From: Caldisphaera lagunensis DSM 15908
GTDB lineage: Archaea > Thermoproteota > Thermoprotei_A > Sulfolobales > Acidilobaceae
Assembly: GCF_000317795.1 (NCBI RefSeq)
Contig: NC_019791.1
Coordinates: 992,001-1,056,000 of the forward strand
Direction of reading: 5' to 3'
Length of the DNA stretch: 64,000 nt
Under the pieces are notes generated by a model that saw only the letters and a program-made list of their open reading frames with translations, searched no databases and had not been told where the DNA came from. This document shows, in pieces, positions 45,294-55,252 of the stretch; the stretch's first letter is position 1; each line of letters begins with the position of its first letter. Position numbers and translations under genes: made by a program.

Positions 45294-46513
45294 TTTCTAT
45301 TTGTGGTTATTTGTATGATTATAGAGGATTTTTAGGAAATGGTTGTGTTAACATAAATGATCAAGGTACAATTGATTCAATTAGCAAATTGCCAAAGATG
45401 GAAAAAGTTTACAAATTTGAAAAATATATTATTGGTCCAGGTTTAGTTGATCTTCACGTACATTTAAGGGGTTTGGATCTATCATATAAAGAAGATGAAG
45501 AAACTGGAACCAAATCCGCTCTAAAATCTGGAATCACTTTAGTTGTAGATATGCCAAACACAAAACCTAGACTAGATAATTACTCAGCAATCAAATCAAA
45601 GCTTAATAGTTTAAAAGAAAAAAGCTATACGGATTATGGAGTTTATTCAGCGATACCAAAGAATACAAAAGATATGGAAGAGGTTTTAAAACTACCAATT
45701 GCAGGATTTAAAATTTATCCTGAAGATATTGGGAATAGAAAAGATATGATAAAAGAGGTTTTAAAATTAAATAGGTTTACAATAGTTCATCCTGAATTGC
45801 CTGAGGCGGAAAAAATCCATGATGAAGAAAACCTTTTAAGAGGCATATTAAGAGGTTGCCATCTAGAAGGTGCAGCTGTAGATGTTATTCATAAATTTAA
45901 TGAAAATGCAAAGGTTCATATAACCCATGCAAGCTGTCCTTCAACAGTTTTAGAAGCAAAAAAATTCGGTTATACTGTAGATACAACACCGCACCATTTA
46001 TTTTATAACAGCAAAAATCAAGGGTGTTATTATAGGGTAAATCCTCCTTTAAGGGAAGAATATATAAGGGAAAATTTAATGAAATTGTTTATAGATGGTA
46101 ATATAGATGCCTTGTGCAGCGATCATGCACCCCATTCTAAAAAAGAAAAGGAAAACTTTAAGACATGCCCTTCAGGAATCCCATGGCTTGGAAGTTGGCC
46201 TTGGCTTATTTTTAGGCTTGTTAAATATGACCTCATTAAAATATCTAATTTCTTTTATTATATATCATATTCTCCCTCAAAAATTTTGGGCTTAAATAAT
46301 TATGGTTCTTTAGAAAAAGGAAAAAGAGGAAATATAATAACCATAGATAAAGATAAAGTTTGGAGATTTATAGAAACATATAGTAAAGCACCTTATTATA
46401 ATCATTTTATGGAAGAAAATTATGGATTTGTTACAAATGCATTCATAGGAGGAGAATTGGTTTTAGATAATGATAACATAATAAAAGGGAAAAATATAAT
46501 AAATCCTTTTTAA
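45290..46513 (+). CDS. pyrC: Dihydroorotase
   Basis: 407 residues from ATG 45290, overlapping pyrI's stop; the longer GTG reading lies within pyrI and is rejected. Zinc motif PGLVDLHVHLRG, DMPNTKPR, HITHASCP, and SDHAPHSKKEK. Closes carbamoylaspartate to dihydroorotate. Ends in a 4-base overlap with a convergent gene. Confidence 0.95.
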   Translation: MISICGYLYDYRGFLGNGCVNINDQGTIDSISKLPKMEKVYKFEKYIIGPGLVDLHVHLRGLDLSYKEDEETGTKSALKSGITLVVDMPNTKPRLDNYSAIKSKLNSLKEKSYTDYGVYSAIPKNTKDMEEVLKLPIAGFKIYPEDIGNRKDMIKEVLKLNRFTIVHPELPEAEKIHDEENLLRGILRGCHLEGAAVDVIHKFNENAKVHITHASCPSTVLEAKKFGYTVDTTPHHLFYNSKNQGCYYRVNPPLREEYIRENLMKLFIDGNIDALCSDHAPHSKKEKENFKTCPSGIPWLGSWPWLIFRLVKYDLIKISNFFYYISYSPSKILGLNNYGSLEKGKRGNIITIDKDKVWRFIETYSKAPYYNHFMEENYGFVTNAFIGGELVLDNDNIIKGKNIINPF

Positions 46514-47091
46514 TCATTTAATGCCTTTTTTACTCTATAAGACCTTTGATATACAGTTATTGCCCCTAGAATTGCTATTATAACTATTATAATGTTTCCT
46601 ACTAAATAATATTTTAATAGAGCTAATATTGATGCTACAAATAGAAGAATAAGCCTTTCGCTTCTTTCCAGTAAGCCAATTCCTTCCATTTTTATTCCTA
46701 GCAATTCCCCCTTTGATCTAGCATAGCTTACAATCTCTGAAAAACCCAATGCAATTATTGATAAATATGGATTTAGACCTTCAAATATTAAGGCTAAGAA
46801 GAAAAGCATGTCTGAAATCCTATCTGTTAATGAATCAAGATAAGCCCCAAATTTCGTCGTTTTATTTGTTGCCCTTGCTATTGCTCCATCTACAACATCC
46901 ATTAAACCAGATAATACAATCATTATTGGTATTGCTATAAAAAATTTAAAATATGCCAATGTTGGTGCTAATATAGCAAATAAAAATCCTATTGTTGTTG
47001 CAGCATTTGGTGTTAAACCTATTTTAGATAAATATTTTCCTACAGTTTTTGGTAATATTTCATTTACATACTTTCTTAGTTTACCTAGCAA
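46510..47091 (-). CDS. CDP-alcohol phosphatidyltransferase family (likely archaetidyl-inositol-phosphate synthase)
   Basis: 193 residues, TTG start after GAGGTAA. Membrane enzyme with about five helices and the CDP-alcohol signature DVVDGAIARATNKTTKFGAYLDS then DRISD (DGx2ARx8Gx3Dx3D). Makes polar head groups of membrane lipid. The inositol-phosphate synthase gene 3 kb away supports an archaetidylinositol role, but pgs-type roles are possible. Confidence 0.88.
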   Translation of the reverse strand: MLGKLRKYVNEILPKTVGKYLSKIGLTPNAATTIGFLFAILAPTLAYFKFFIAIPIMIVLSGLMDVVDGAIARATNKTTKFGAYLDSLTDRISDMLFFLALIFEGLNPYLSIIALGFSEIVSYARSKGELLGIKMEGIGLLERSERLILLFVASILALLKYYLVGNIIIVIIAILGAITVYQRSYRVKKALND

Positions 47092-47112
47092 AATAATTAC
47101 CTCATGCGATTA

Positions 47113-47862
47113 TTAAGTATATCTTCCAGCATTTATTCCCAATACTTGTCCTGTTACTCCGCGAGATAATGTTGGATCTGAGAAGAAGTATACTGCTTCC
47201 GCTATATCTTCTGGCTTAAGCAATATTTTTAAAGGATGCAATTCAATTATACTTTTTTTCTTGTTTTCATCTTTTAAAAATTCTGCTACCAAATCTGTTT
47301 CCACAAAACTTGGGGCAACAGCATTTACTCTGATCCCATATTTTGCTAATTCATTAGATAACCTTTTTGTAAGCCCAATTACTCCAGCTTTTGCAGCAAC
47401 ATAAGGAATTCCCCCATAAACGCTGCCTGTTTGACCTGCTATACTTGATATATTAACTATCGAAGCCCAATCTGCCTTTTTTAATAAGTCTAAAAGATAT
47501 CTAGTAACTAAGAAAACACCTGTTAGGTCAACTGATATTATTTTGTTCCATTCTTCTAATGTTAATTGCTCAAAAGGGGTATAGCTTATTATACCTGCAT
47601 TATTAACCAAAGTATTGACATGATCTGTTATCTTTTTAACTTCCTCAGAAAAAGCTTTTACTTCACCTTCATTAGAAACATCTAATTTAAAGCTATATGC
47701 TTTTTCTGCTCCCAATTTCTTCAATTCATTTAATGTTTTTTCAGCCTCTTCTTTATTTGCATTATAGGTTATTATAACAAAATATTTCTCTTTAGCAAAT
47801 CTTTTTGCTATCGCTTTCCCAATACCTCTATCTCCACCAGTTATTATGACGACATTGCTCAT
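47113..47862 (-). CDS. Canonical short-chain dehydrogenase (FabG-like)
   Basis: 249 residues, ATG. GGDRGIGKAIAKRFA nucleotide site, NNAG, NISSIAGQ serine and YVAAKAG (YxxxK) intact, unlike the two altered SDRs in the window. Substrate unknown. Followed upstream on the same strand by an alcohol dehydrogenase, possibly in one operon (33-base gap). Confidence 0.93.
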   Translation of the reverse strand: MSNVVIITGGDRGIGKAIAKRFAKEKYFVIITYNANKEEAEKTLNELKKLGAEKAYSFKLDVSNEGEVKAFSEEVKKITDHVNTLVNNAGIISYTPFEQLTLEEWNKIISVDLTGVFLVTRYLLDLLKKADWASIVNISSIAGQTGSVYGGIPYVAAKAGVIGLTKRLSNELAKYGIRVNAVAPSFVETDLVAEFLKDENKKKSIIELHPLKILLKPEDIAEAVYFFSDPTLSRGVTGQVLGINAGRYT

Positions 47863-47895
47863 TTTTTACTCCCATTAATTGTTAGATAATTGAAT

Positions 47896-48849
47896 TTAAA
47901 TTCTTAATACTGCTCTCCCTACTATTTTACCATTAATAATATCATTATATGCATTATTAATATCACTTAAGTTATAGGCTTTATAAAAAGGTTTAACCTT
48001 ACCTTCAGAGATTATTTTTATAGCTTCTTCATATTCTTTTTTAGTATAAGCTGCGGATCCTATAATGCTTATTTCATTCATAACAATAAATGCTGGCCTA
48101 ATCAAGTTTATTGGTTCCCCTGATATGTTACCTATTAAAATTAATTTTCCTTCCTTTTTTAATGATAACATACTCTCGTTTATTGTTAAGCTTCCTACTA
48201 TTTCAAATACACCATCTACCTTTCCGAATTTCTTATAGAAATCAAAAGAAGTTACAGGTGTAACATTTAAGTCTTTTAGTTGTTTTGCTTTTTCTTCACT
48301 TCTAACATAAGCATAAACTTCATATAAATTTGATAGATATTGAATAGCATGAATACCAACTCCTCCATTAGCACCTGTTACTAAAACCTTTGAGCCTTTA
48401 TCCAATTTAGCCAAATTATTTGCATGTATTATAGTTGCTACACCGCATGTAGATGCTGCATATTTTTCATAATCTTTATCTGGGAGATCTATGAGATTCC
48501 ATTTAGGTATTGCTATTGCTTCGCTATATCCTCCCATTTCCTTTTCTCCTATAATTGAATAATCATTACATAAATTTTCTTTTCCCTCGCTTAGCTTTAG
48601 ACATTCTTTTCCTACCTTAGCAGGAAACACTGCAACAGGTTTCCCATTAAATTCTCCAAAAATCTCATGACCTAAAACTAAGGGTGTTTTTAAGTTCCTA
48701 AACCCTCCCTTCCATACAACTAAATCTCTACCACAAACCCCAACAGCCTTTATATTAACTATTACCTCATCTTCTTTTGGCTCCACATTAATTTCTTCTA
48801 TAGAAAATGGTTTCCTAAATTCTTTTAATACAGCTGCCCTTATCTTCAT
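47896..48849 (-). CDS. Medium-chain zinc-type alcohol dehydrogenase/quinone reductase
   Basis: 317 residues, ATG. VCGRDLVVWKGG (catalytic Cys), GHEIFGEF, VTGANGGVGIHAIQYLS (NADPH fold). The structural-zinc lobe is shortened and the four-cysteine cluster is incomplete. Overall resembles acryloyl-CoA reductase/quinone-oxidoreductase members of Sulfolobales. Promoter region has two palindromes (48903 and 48969). Confidence 0.88.
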   Translation of the reverse strand: MKIRAAVLKEFRKPFSIEEINVEPKEDEVIVNIKAVGVCGRDLVVWKGGFRNLKTPLVLGHEIFGEFNGKPVAVFPAKVGKECLKLSEGKENLCNDYSIIGEKEMGGYSEAIAIPKWNLIDLPDKDYEKYAASTCGVATIIHANNLAKLDKGSKVLVTGANGGVGIHAIQYLSNLYEVYAYVRSEEKAKQLKDLNVTPVTSFDFYKKFGKVDGVFEIVGSLTINESMLSLKKEGKLILIGNISGEPINLIRPAFIVMNEISIIGSAAYTKKEYEEAIKIISEGKVKPFYKAYNLSDINNAYNDIINGKIVGRAVLRI

Positions 48850-48902
48850 AATAATCTACCAGATTTTAATTAGTTATCCAAATTTTAATTTTTATCTAGA
48901 AA

Positions 48903-48928
48903 AGAATCAATATAAATTTATTGATTCT
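48903..48928. promoter_or_regulatory. Palindrome covering the TATA region of the alcohol dehydrogenase promoter
   Basis: 10-base arms AGAATCAATA and its complement around TAAATT, 54 bases upstream of the ADH start. The spacer and inner arms form a TATA-like box, so a bound repressor would block TBP. Perfect arms support a real operator. Confidence 0.5.
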
Positions 48929-48968
48929 GTTTATAAAAATTTTTTATTAATGATGTTTAAAAATGTTC

Positions 48969-48992
48969 ATTGTTAACCGGGGAGTTAACAAT
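48969..48992. promoter_or_regulatory. Near-perfect copy of the 29.8-kb palindrome
   Basis: Same 24-bp sequence as 29757-29780 except for one base in the inner right arm (AGTTAACAAT). Lies 120 bases upstream of ADH and 17 bases before the end of the permease gene. Two copies in one window argue for a shared regulator. Confidence 0.6.
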
Positions 48993-49008
48993 TGTCCTTT
49001 TAGAAAAA

Positions 49009-49839
49009 TCATAATCCTAAATGAGCAACCTTAAATATCATGTAAATACCAACTAAGACTATTATAGCACCATAAGCCTTCTGTAAGGTTGATTTTGGTG
49101 CTTTAACGGCTAGTGAGGTTCCTATATATCCTCCCAATAAACCTCCTACCAAATATAGCAATGATATTTGAACTATGGTATCACCATAATATAAATAAAG
49201 AAGTCCACTAGTTAAGCCAAACGCACCAACACTAATAAGAGATGTACCTATTGCTCTAGATATGCATAATGATGATGAAAACATTAATGCTGGAACTATT
49301 AAAAACCCTCCTCCTATCCCAAAATAACCACTTACCAAACCAACTAAGAAACCAAACACGCCTACAAAAACTAATGATCTAGATGTTAATTTTTTACATT
49401 TTTTAGTTGCTTCATTAATTCTAGGTATTTCTTCATGTGTTCCTGCTTTTGCTGAATTTCTACCAAATCCAACATAAAATCCTAATACTATCATCGCAAT
49501 TGCAAAATATAACAATAGGCTAGACCCTGGAGTAATATGACCCAGATATGTGCCAATTAATGATCCTACAACACCAACTCCAGCAAATATCCCCCCTGTT
49601 TTAACTGCAACATTCCTCTTCCTCAAATGCATATATGAATTTGCGAAAGCGTTTAATCCAACCGCTAAAGCTGTTGTGCCCAATGCTATATGAGCAGCAT
49701 TAGGCATGCTACTTAATCCAACAAAATAAAGTAATAAAGGAACAGCAAGTATTGAGCCTCCCCCTCCTATTAAGCCAAGAGAAAATCCAACAATAACACC
49801 TGAAACTATTGATAAAGCATATTGTATTATAGTTATCAT
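49009..49839 (-). CDS. TauE/SafE-family sulfite/anion exporter
   Basis: 276 residues, ATG after GGGTGA. Eight or so helices with the duplicated glycine-rich signatures GFSLGLIGGGGSILAVP and GLVSGYFGIGGGFLIVP. Possible roles: sulfite, taurine or sulfonate export. Not linked to neighbouring metabolism by sequence. Confidence 0.88.
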   Translation of the reverse strand: MITIIQYALSIVSGVIVGFSLGLIGGGGSILAVPLLLYFVGLSSMPNAAHIALGTTALAVGLNAFANSYMHLRKRNVAVKTGGIFAGVGVVGSLIGTYLGHITPGSSLLLYFAIAMIVLGFYVGFGRNSAKAGTHEEIPRINEATKKCKKLTSRSLVFVGVFGFLVGLVSGYFGIGGGFLIVPALMFSSSLCISRAIGTSLISVGAFGLTSGLLYLYYGDTIVQISLLYLVGGLLGGYIGTSLAVKAPKSTLQKAYGAIIVLVGIYMIFKVAHLGL

Positions 49840-49950
49840 TTATATCACCCTCTACAAATTTTTATCTATTGATAATTAAAAATATAAACTTTTATGTATT
49901 TATTATACATATAAAATTTTCACTTAACAAATTAATTAAATAATATAAAC

Positions 49951-51102
49951 TTAAATAATATCAAGGGCTTTTAATTCTTTCATTAACTCATTATATGCAA
50001 TGATCCTTGATACATTTTTTGTTCCCAAAGGACCGGGTTTTTTCATAAAGAACCTATTTATTGAAGAAACTGTTCCCTTGTACCCCCTATCAATATATGC
50101 TTTAGTTATAGGTATTACCGAAGCCATAACTCCTCCTAAATTAGCTTTATCATTAATTCTACCTGTAACGACTATTTCATCTGTAAACCCTCCAAAACTT
50201 ATGTATTCTATATGCATTGCTATAAACTTCCTATCCCCTAAGGGCTCTAAATAACCTGTAGGTTTAATGTAATGGGGGGCATCATAACCCAATATATCGT
50301 TAACTATACTTCCTTTAGTGTTTTCCTTTGATTTATTTCTTTCTGGCTCGGTTAAACTTAAGAAATCCATATTACCTCCAATGTTGAATTGTGCAACAGA
50401 ATTAACTTTTCTATTCCTTTCAGCCATATGTTCTAGCAAATCTGCAGTAAGAGGTGTTGCTCCTGTTGCTGCATCATCTCCAAATATTAATCCCCCTACC
50501 TTTTCATAATATGAAACTACCCCAGGAGAGTTAGCTAATAAAGGTGGGGTTAAATTAATGAATGAAACTCTGTTATGTAATCTGCTATATTCCGCAGCTG
50601 CATAAGCATATGCTAAAGAAGCTGTTCCATTACAACTTTTAGCTAATTTTATAAATTCTGATTCATTATTAACTTGTATTTGTTTTTCTGTAGTGATTAT
50701 ATTAACAATAACATCGGGCTTTAACTTATCTAATAAAGAAATAAATTCATTCATTGCTATGTTTGAATCACCAATAATATCATCAAGACCCATTGCATCA
50801 ATTGGTAGCCCTTGTAAACTCTTACAATGCAATCCTCTCAAAATTTCAATATCTTTTAACGTTTTTGGAACATTTTCATCATTTAATAGCTTGGTTGTTA
50901 AAGAATACATATCTAAACCAATTTTTTTATTATCTACATCAAAAACACCAACAATTTGTATATCCTCAGGCCTATAGGATCTAAATAAATTTCCAAAGGG
51001 TATACCATAACTTTCTATTTCACCCATTTTCAATCTTTCTATACCAGCTGAAAAGTAAGCAGCTCCTGGTCCAGCCCCTAACAGTACTGTTCTTATTGGC
51101 AA
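49951..51102 (-). CDS. ino1: Inositol-3-phosphate synthase
   Basis: 383 residues from TTG 51102; the GTG at 51111 overlaps the GGTG SD. N-terminal Rossmann LLGAGPGAAYFSAGIERL, GGNMDFLSL (family: GxND(M/F)xxL) and catalytic KTKG-like region (GDDAATGATPLT). Converts glucose-6-phosphate to inositol-3-phosphate for inositol lipids or solutes. Pairs with the CDP-alcohol transferase at 46.5 kb. Confidence 0.93.
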   Translation of the reverse strand: MPIRTVLLGAGPGAAYFSAGIERLKMGEIESYGIPFGNLFRSYRPEDIQIVGVFDVDNKKIGLDMYSLTTKLLNDENVPKTLKDIEILRGLHCKSLQGLPIDAMGLDDIIGDSNIAMNEFISLLDKLKPDVIVNIITTEKQIQVNNESEFIKLAKSCNGTASLAYAYAAAEYSRLHNRVSFINLTPPLLANSPGVVSYYEKVGGLIFGDDAATGATPLTADLLEHMAERNRKVNSVAQFNIGGNMDFLSLTEPERNKSKENTKGSIVNDILGYDAPHYIKPTGYLEPLGDRKFIAMHIEYISFGGFTDEIVVTGRINDKANLGGVMASVIPITKAYIDRGYKGTVSSINRFFMKKPGPLGTKNVSRIIAYNELMKELKALDII

Positions 51103-51211
51103 TCCTAACACCTTATCATCTTACTTATACCTGTATGTTACGAAATATAAAACCTTTCCGTTTTTGAAAGAATATTTTTGTTATTATTCTTTTTTTAAAT
51201 AGTATTTCTCA

Positions 51212-51484
51212 TTATTTGCCAATAGCTTCTCCTGCAGCGATTTCTGGCGTAAAGCTTATGTATTGGATCATACTTCCCCTTATTAATATCTTTCCAATTT
51301 TTGCAACAACTTGTTTTCCATCTTTAACTTCTATAGAGTCTTCTAATATTAGATTCATGGTAGAATCTGTCATTTTTAGTATGCCTACAAATTCGCTACC
51401 ATCCTTTAGCCTAACATAAACTTGAGCATTTAAAGCATCTCTCAAATATTTCATTGGGCTAATTGTTTTATTTTCTCCAGACAT
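51212..51484 (-). CDS. Sm-like archaeal protein
   Basis: 90 residues from ATG 51484 with AGGTG upstream. Sm1 motif VYVRLKDGSEFVGILKMTD and NLILED, Sm2 motif KIGKILIRGSMIQYI. Forms RNA-binding rings. Stands alone between the inositol synthase and a membrane protein. Confidence 0.93.
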   Translation of the reverse strand: MSGENKTISPMKYLRDALNAQVYVRLKDGSEFVGILKMTDSTMNLILEDSIEVKDGKQVVAKIGKILIRGSMIQYISFTPEIAAGEAIGK

Positions 51485-51540
51485 TTTATACACCTTTCCT
51501 ATTTCTCATGCTTAATTTGTAGAGGAGAATATATTAAAGC

Positions 51541-52308
51541 TTATGTATTCTGTCCGTCTTGTTGATCAATTTTGCCATATTTTTTAATTATTTCATAAAG
51601 CCTCTTTGGGTTTTTTGAATAAAATCTGAGCTTTGTAATAGTTCTTTTTCCTTCTTTTATGATTTCAACAAATCTTCTTTCTTCATTTAAATTCACATTT
51701 GTTTCATTAGGTAATGGAAATGCTATACCTTTAGTGGTTACCAGGCCTTTTATTACTATTCCTTTATCTGTAATTGTATATTGAGATGGCACATTAACCA
51801 TTGGCAACTTCTTTATTCTGCTTACAGCCCACATTGTGTTTAACATGGTTATAGCAAAATAACCTTCGAAATAAATTAAAAATGCTAAAAACAAATCAAT
51901 TCTATAATCAGTTATGTATAACTTTAAGAAGTTAGCTAAATCTGGTACATACCTAAATAAAACGAAGAAGTATATTAGACCTATAAACATGCCTATTGTT
52001 GTGTACATAGTAAAACGCGATTGCTCTTGGAAGTCAACCATTACTTGTTTATCCTTCATCTGTATGCTCCTTGTTTCAGGCTCATGATATAATCTTTTTC
52101 CTTGTAATACTTCTTGAGGTTTGATATTCTTACCTAAAGGACTTCCACTTAAATAGCTTTGTAAAAACATGCTTATGATTACAAAAACTATAACTAGTAT
52201 AAATAGTAAATAATTAACTCCTATTATTGCTGCTAAAATAGAATATATAATTATATATACTTGATTTAACAGTGTTGATTTCCACCTTTGCTCGATGTAA
52301 AACGACAT
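51541..52308 (-). CDS. Hypothetical membrane protein, possibly DUF2208-type
   Basis: 255 residues, ATG. About four helices (20-38, 40-58, 105-123, 140-158) and a soluble C-terminal domain (165-255) of mixed strands. Similar layout to a crenarchaeal predicted membrane family; family naming is a guess. Divergent from the amidohydrolase. Confidence 0.65.
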   Translation of the reverse strand: MSFYIEQRWKSTLLNQVYIIIYSILAAIIGVNYLLFILVIVFVIISMFLQSYLSGSPLGKNIKPQEVLQGKRLYHEPETRSIQMKDKQVMVDFQEQSRFTMYTTIGMFIGLIYFFVLFRYVPDLANFLKLYITDYRIDLFLAFLIYFEGYFAITMLNTMWAVSRIKKLPMVNVPSQYTITDKGIVIKGLVTTKGIAFPLPNETNVNLNEERRFVEIIKEGKRTITKLRFYSKNPKRLYEIIKKYGKIDQQDGQNT

Positions 52309-52418
52309 TTCTTTCCCCCATGTCTGCTTCTAATCTTATTTAATTATTTATTCCCTTTTTAAATCCAAATCAGAAAGCTTTTAAAAAATATAGATCAATA
52401 AAAATTAGGGGTTTAATA

Positions 52419-53519
52419 ATGCAAATTAAGGCAGGTATAGCTTTAATAAATGAAGATTTAGAAATAATAAAAGATGTATGCATTGAAATAAATGATGAAG
52501 GTATTATAGAATCTATCGGTAAGGGGAGTACTTGTAATAATTACATTGGAAATGATAATATAATTGCAATACCTCAACCAGCAAATGCTCATGTTCATAG
52601 CGCAGATAATAGTTTTCCAGAATATGGCATAGACAAAAATTTGCATGAATTGGTTTCTTACCCAGATGGGTTAAAACATAAATTATTAAACTCATTAAGT
52701 TATAATAAATTGGTTTCTGGAATATCTTCGTTTTATAGAACTGCCTATAGCCTAGGCCTTGGATTAGTTGTAGATTTTAGAGAAGGGGGAGGCATTGGGT
52801 GCAAAGCATCTAAAGAAGCTTCAAAGGATATTAAGGATATGGATATTATTGTATTGGGAAGACCAGGTAACGATTTTCCAAATAATTGTGACGGTTTAGG
52901 CATTTCAAGTCCAATAGATTATGATGAAAATTATGTTATTGAATTATCTAGAAAATTTAAACCGTCTATGACACATATTGCAGAAGATGAAGAAACTAGA
53001 AATAATAATGATTTTGAAATTGCTATGAAATCAGATTTTAATGCATTAATTCATGGGTTATATTTGAGAAATGATGATTTTGAAATTTTAAAAAATAAAA
53101 ATGTATATTTAATTTTCTGTCCATCAAGCAATTTATGGCATGGGAAAAAATTCCCTCCCATTGATTTATCTTTAAAATATAATATAAAATTTGCAATTGG
53201 AACTGATAACGCTTCATGGTTTATACCAGATGTATATAGAGAAGCTTATCAACTTTTACTTTATTTGAGATTAAACCAAATTAAGGGGGAAGAAATTGCT
53301 AAAGAAATATTAAAATCCCTATATATAAATGGTTATAAGGCAGTTGGTGTTAATCCAAAAATTATAAAGGAAGGTATGCCTTCTCATTTCCTATTAATTG
53401 ATGGATATTCATCTAGCATAATAAATTCACTAAACTTATATAATTCTATAGTTAAAAGAGTTCAAAAAGGATTCATAACATACAGAGTTGATAAAAATAA
53501 CTTGATTAAATTAAATTAA
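52419..53519 (+). CDS. Amidohydrolase-superfamily enzyme
   Basis: 366 residues, ATG. HxH metal motif in NAHVHSADNSFPE, conserved THIAEDEE (later His), GTDNASW aspartate. Lacks HGxG features of guanine deaminase. Likely a deaminase or hydrolase; substrate unknown. 4-base 3' overlap with the SCP2 gene. Confidence 0.85.
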   Translation: MQIKAGIALINEDLEIIKDVCIEINDEGIIESIGKGSTCNNYIGNDNIIAIPQPANAHVHSADNSFPEYGIDKNLHELVSYPDGLKHKLLNSLSYNKLVSGISSFYRTAYSLGLGLVVDFREGGGIGCKASKEASKDIKDMDIIVLGRPGNDFPNNCDGLGISSPIDYDENYVIELSRKFKPSMTHIAEDEETRNNNDFEIAMKSDFNALIHGLYLRNDDFEILKNKNVYLIFCPSSNLWHGKKFPPIDLSLKYNIKFAIGTDNASWFIPDVYREAYQLLLYLRLNQIKGEEIAKEILKSLYINGYKAVGVNPKIIKEGMPSHFLLIDGYSSSIINSLNLYNSIVKRVQKGFITYRVDKNNLIKLN

Positions 53520-53857
53520 TCTTTTCCCAAACCTGCATCTATAACTCTTTTTAAATTAACTGTATCCAAAACATTTCCAGTTATTTTTAATTGTCTTGTC
53601 ATAAATGCCTTCATTGAATCCAATTCTCCAGTTATTATTTTCTTCATTACGTCAGGTTTAGCAGTTAGTGTAGCTATTGGATTAGGATGTCTACCACTTG
53701 CTATATTTATTTTACCATTTGATATTTCAACGTAAAATTCCCCCTCTCCTTCTACTACAAATTGATAAGCTTTGTTCCATGATTTTATTTCAGGTACCTT
53801 ATCTTTTGCTTTTTCATATATTCTTTCAAGACTTACTCTCATTTCATCTAGAGACAT
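53516..53857 (-). CDS. SCP2 sterol-transfer-like domain protein
   Basis: 113 residues from ATG 53857; TTG upstream is in the GGTGGGGG SD. Single SCP2-like domain (YQFVVEGEGEFYVEISNGK, ATLTAKPDVMKKIITGELD, KITGNVLD). Binds lipids or acyl-CoA. Divergent from the thiolase/DUF35 pair, whose product is SCP-x thiolase-like, so a shared acyl role is plausible. Confidence 0.88.
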   Translation of the reverse strand: MSLDEMRVSLERIYEKAKDKVPEIKSWNKAYQFVVEGEGEFYVEISNGKINIASGRHPNPIATLTAKPDVMKKIITGELDSMKAFMTRQLKITGNVLDTVNLKRVIDAGLGKD

Positions 53858-54051
53858 TCCCCCACCCAATTTTTATACATGCATAAGACATAATTATTGT
53901 TATATCTTTAACATATTAATAAAAATTTATTTAATACATTTATATAGCCTTTTTATTAAAGGTTAAAAGTTTCTTATATAAGATTATAATTAATTCATCA
54001 ATAAGAAGAATTTATACTCTTTCTTGCATCTTTAATACAGAGGTGTATAAA

Positions 54052-55242
54052 GTGGGAAGAAAAGTTGCTATTGTAGGAATTGGACATTCTAAATTTGGAG
54101 TTAGAAATGATGTAAATATCGCAGAACTTGCTTGGGAATCAATAAAACAGGCCTTTGAAAGTTCCAATTTAGAGCCAAAGGATATACAATACATATCAGT
54201 ATCAAACGTAGGTGGTTGGAGCGGAGAGCCTTTACCTGCGGTAGTAGTTTCTGAATATGCAGGTTTAACCGGAAAGCCTTTACATAGAGTAGAGGCAGCC
54301 TGTGCAAGTGGAAGTTCTGCAGTTTTTAATGCCTATAATGCTGTTTCATCTGGACAAGCAGACATTGCAATGGCTATTGGAGTAGAAAAAATGAACGAAA
54401 GTCCCACACCTACAGTAGTTGAATTTATCGGTAGAGCTGGAAATTATTTCTGGGAATTTGAGAACTTTGGTTTAACATTCCCTGGATATTACGCATTATA
54501 TGCAACAGCATATATGTCGAAATATGGAGCTAGTGAAGAGGATTTATGCCAAGTTGCTATAAAGAATCATTATTATGCTAGTATGAATCCAAAGGCGCAA
54601 TTCCAAAGAAAAATTGATATGCCAACATGTATGAATAGCAGATACATTGCATGGCCATTAAAGCTCTTTGATTCATCGCCAATAACTGATGGAAGCGCTG
54701 CAGTAATTTTGGCAAGCGAAGATGTAGCAAAGAAAATCACTGATTCCCCAGTTTGGATTCATTCTATAGGTGCTGCCTCTGGAAGTGCAAACTTATCTAA
54801 AAGGAATGACTTCACCGGTTTAGAGGCTGCTCAATTAGCTGCAAAAATGGCTTATAAAAAAGCAGGATTAGAAACTGAAAATACAGCAAAATATTTTGAT
54901 GCAGCTGAAGTCCATGATTGTTTTACAATTGCTGAAATAATGGCTTATGAGGACTTAGGATTTGTTAAAAGAGGTGAAGGTTATAAGCTAGCTAAAGAGG
55001 GACAGACATACATAGGGGGCCTAATACCTGTTAATCTTAGCGGTGGATTAAAAGCTAAGGGCCATCCTATAGGCGCTACTGGAGAAAGTATGGTTGTTGA
55101 ATTAACAAAACAGCTATTAAACAAAGCAGATAAAGGAAGACAAGCAACGATAAAAAATGGAAGGGCAATTTCACATAATGTAGGTGGAACTGGGCATTAT
55201 GCATACGTAACAATTCTAGGCTTGGATAAGCCTAAAGATTAA
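54052..55242 (+). CDS. Thiolase-family acyltransferase (archaeal acetyl-CoA C-acetyltransferase type)
   Basis: 396 residues from GTG 54052 (GTG 54043 lies in GAGGTG). Nucleophile C84 in RVEAACASGSSAV, EVHDCFTIAE, GGLKAKGHPIGATG and the C-terminal GGTGHYAY. In archaea such thiolases form a complex with HMG-CoA synthase through a DUF35 protein, to start mevalonate synthesis; here a DUF35 gene follows but HMG-CoA synthase is not in the window. Confidence 0.9.
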   Translation: MGRKVAIVGIGHSKFGVRNDVNIAELAWESIKQAFESSNLEPKDIQYISVSNVGGWSGEPLPAVVVSEYAGLTGKPLHRVEAACASGSSAVFNAYNAVSSGQADIAMAIGVEKMNESPTPTVVEFIGRAGNYFWEFENFGLTFPGYYALYATAYMSKYGASEEDLCQVAIKNHYYASMNPKAQFQRKIDMPTCMNSRYIAWPLKLFDSSPITDGSAAVILASEDVAKKITDSPVWIHSIGAASGSANLSKRNDFTGLEAAQLAAKMAYKKAGLETENTAKYFDAAEVHDCFTIAEIMAYEDLGFVKRGEGYKLAKEGQTYIGGLIPVNLSGGLKAKGHPIGATGESMVVELTKQLLNKADKGRQATIKNGRAISHNVGGTGHYAYVTILGLDKPKD

Positions 55243-55252
55243 GGTGATCATT

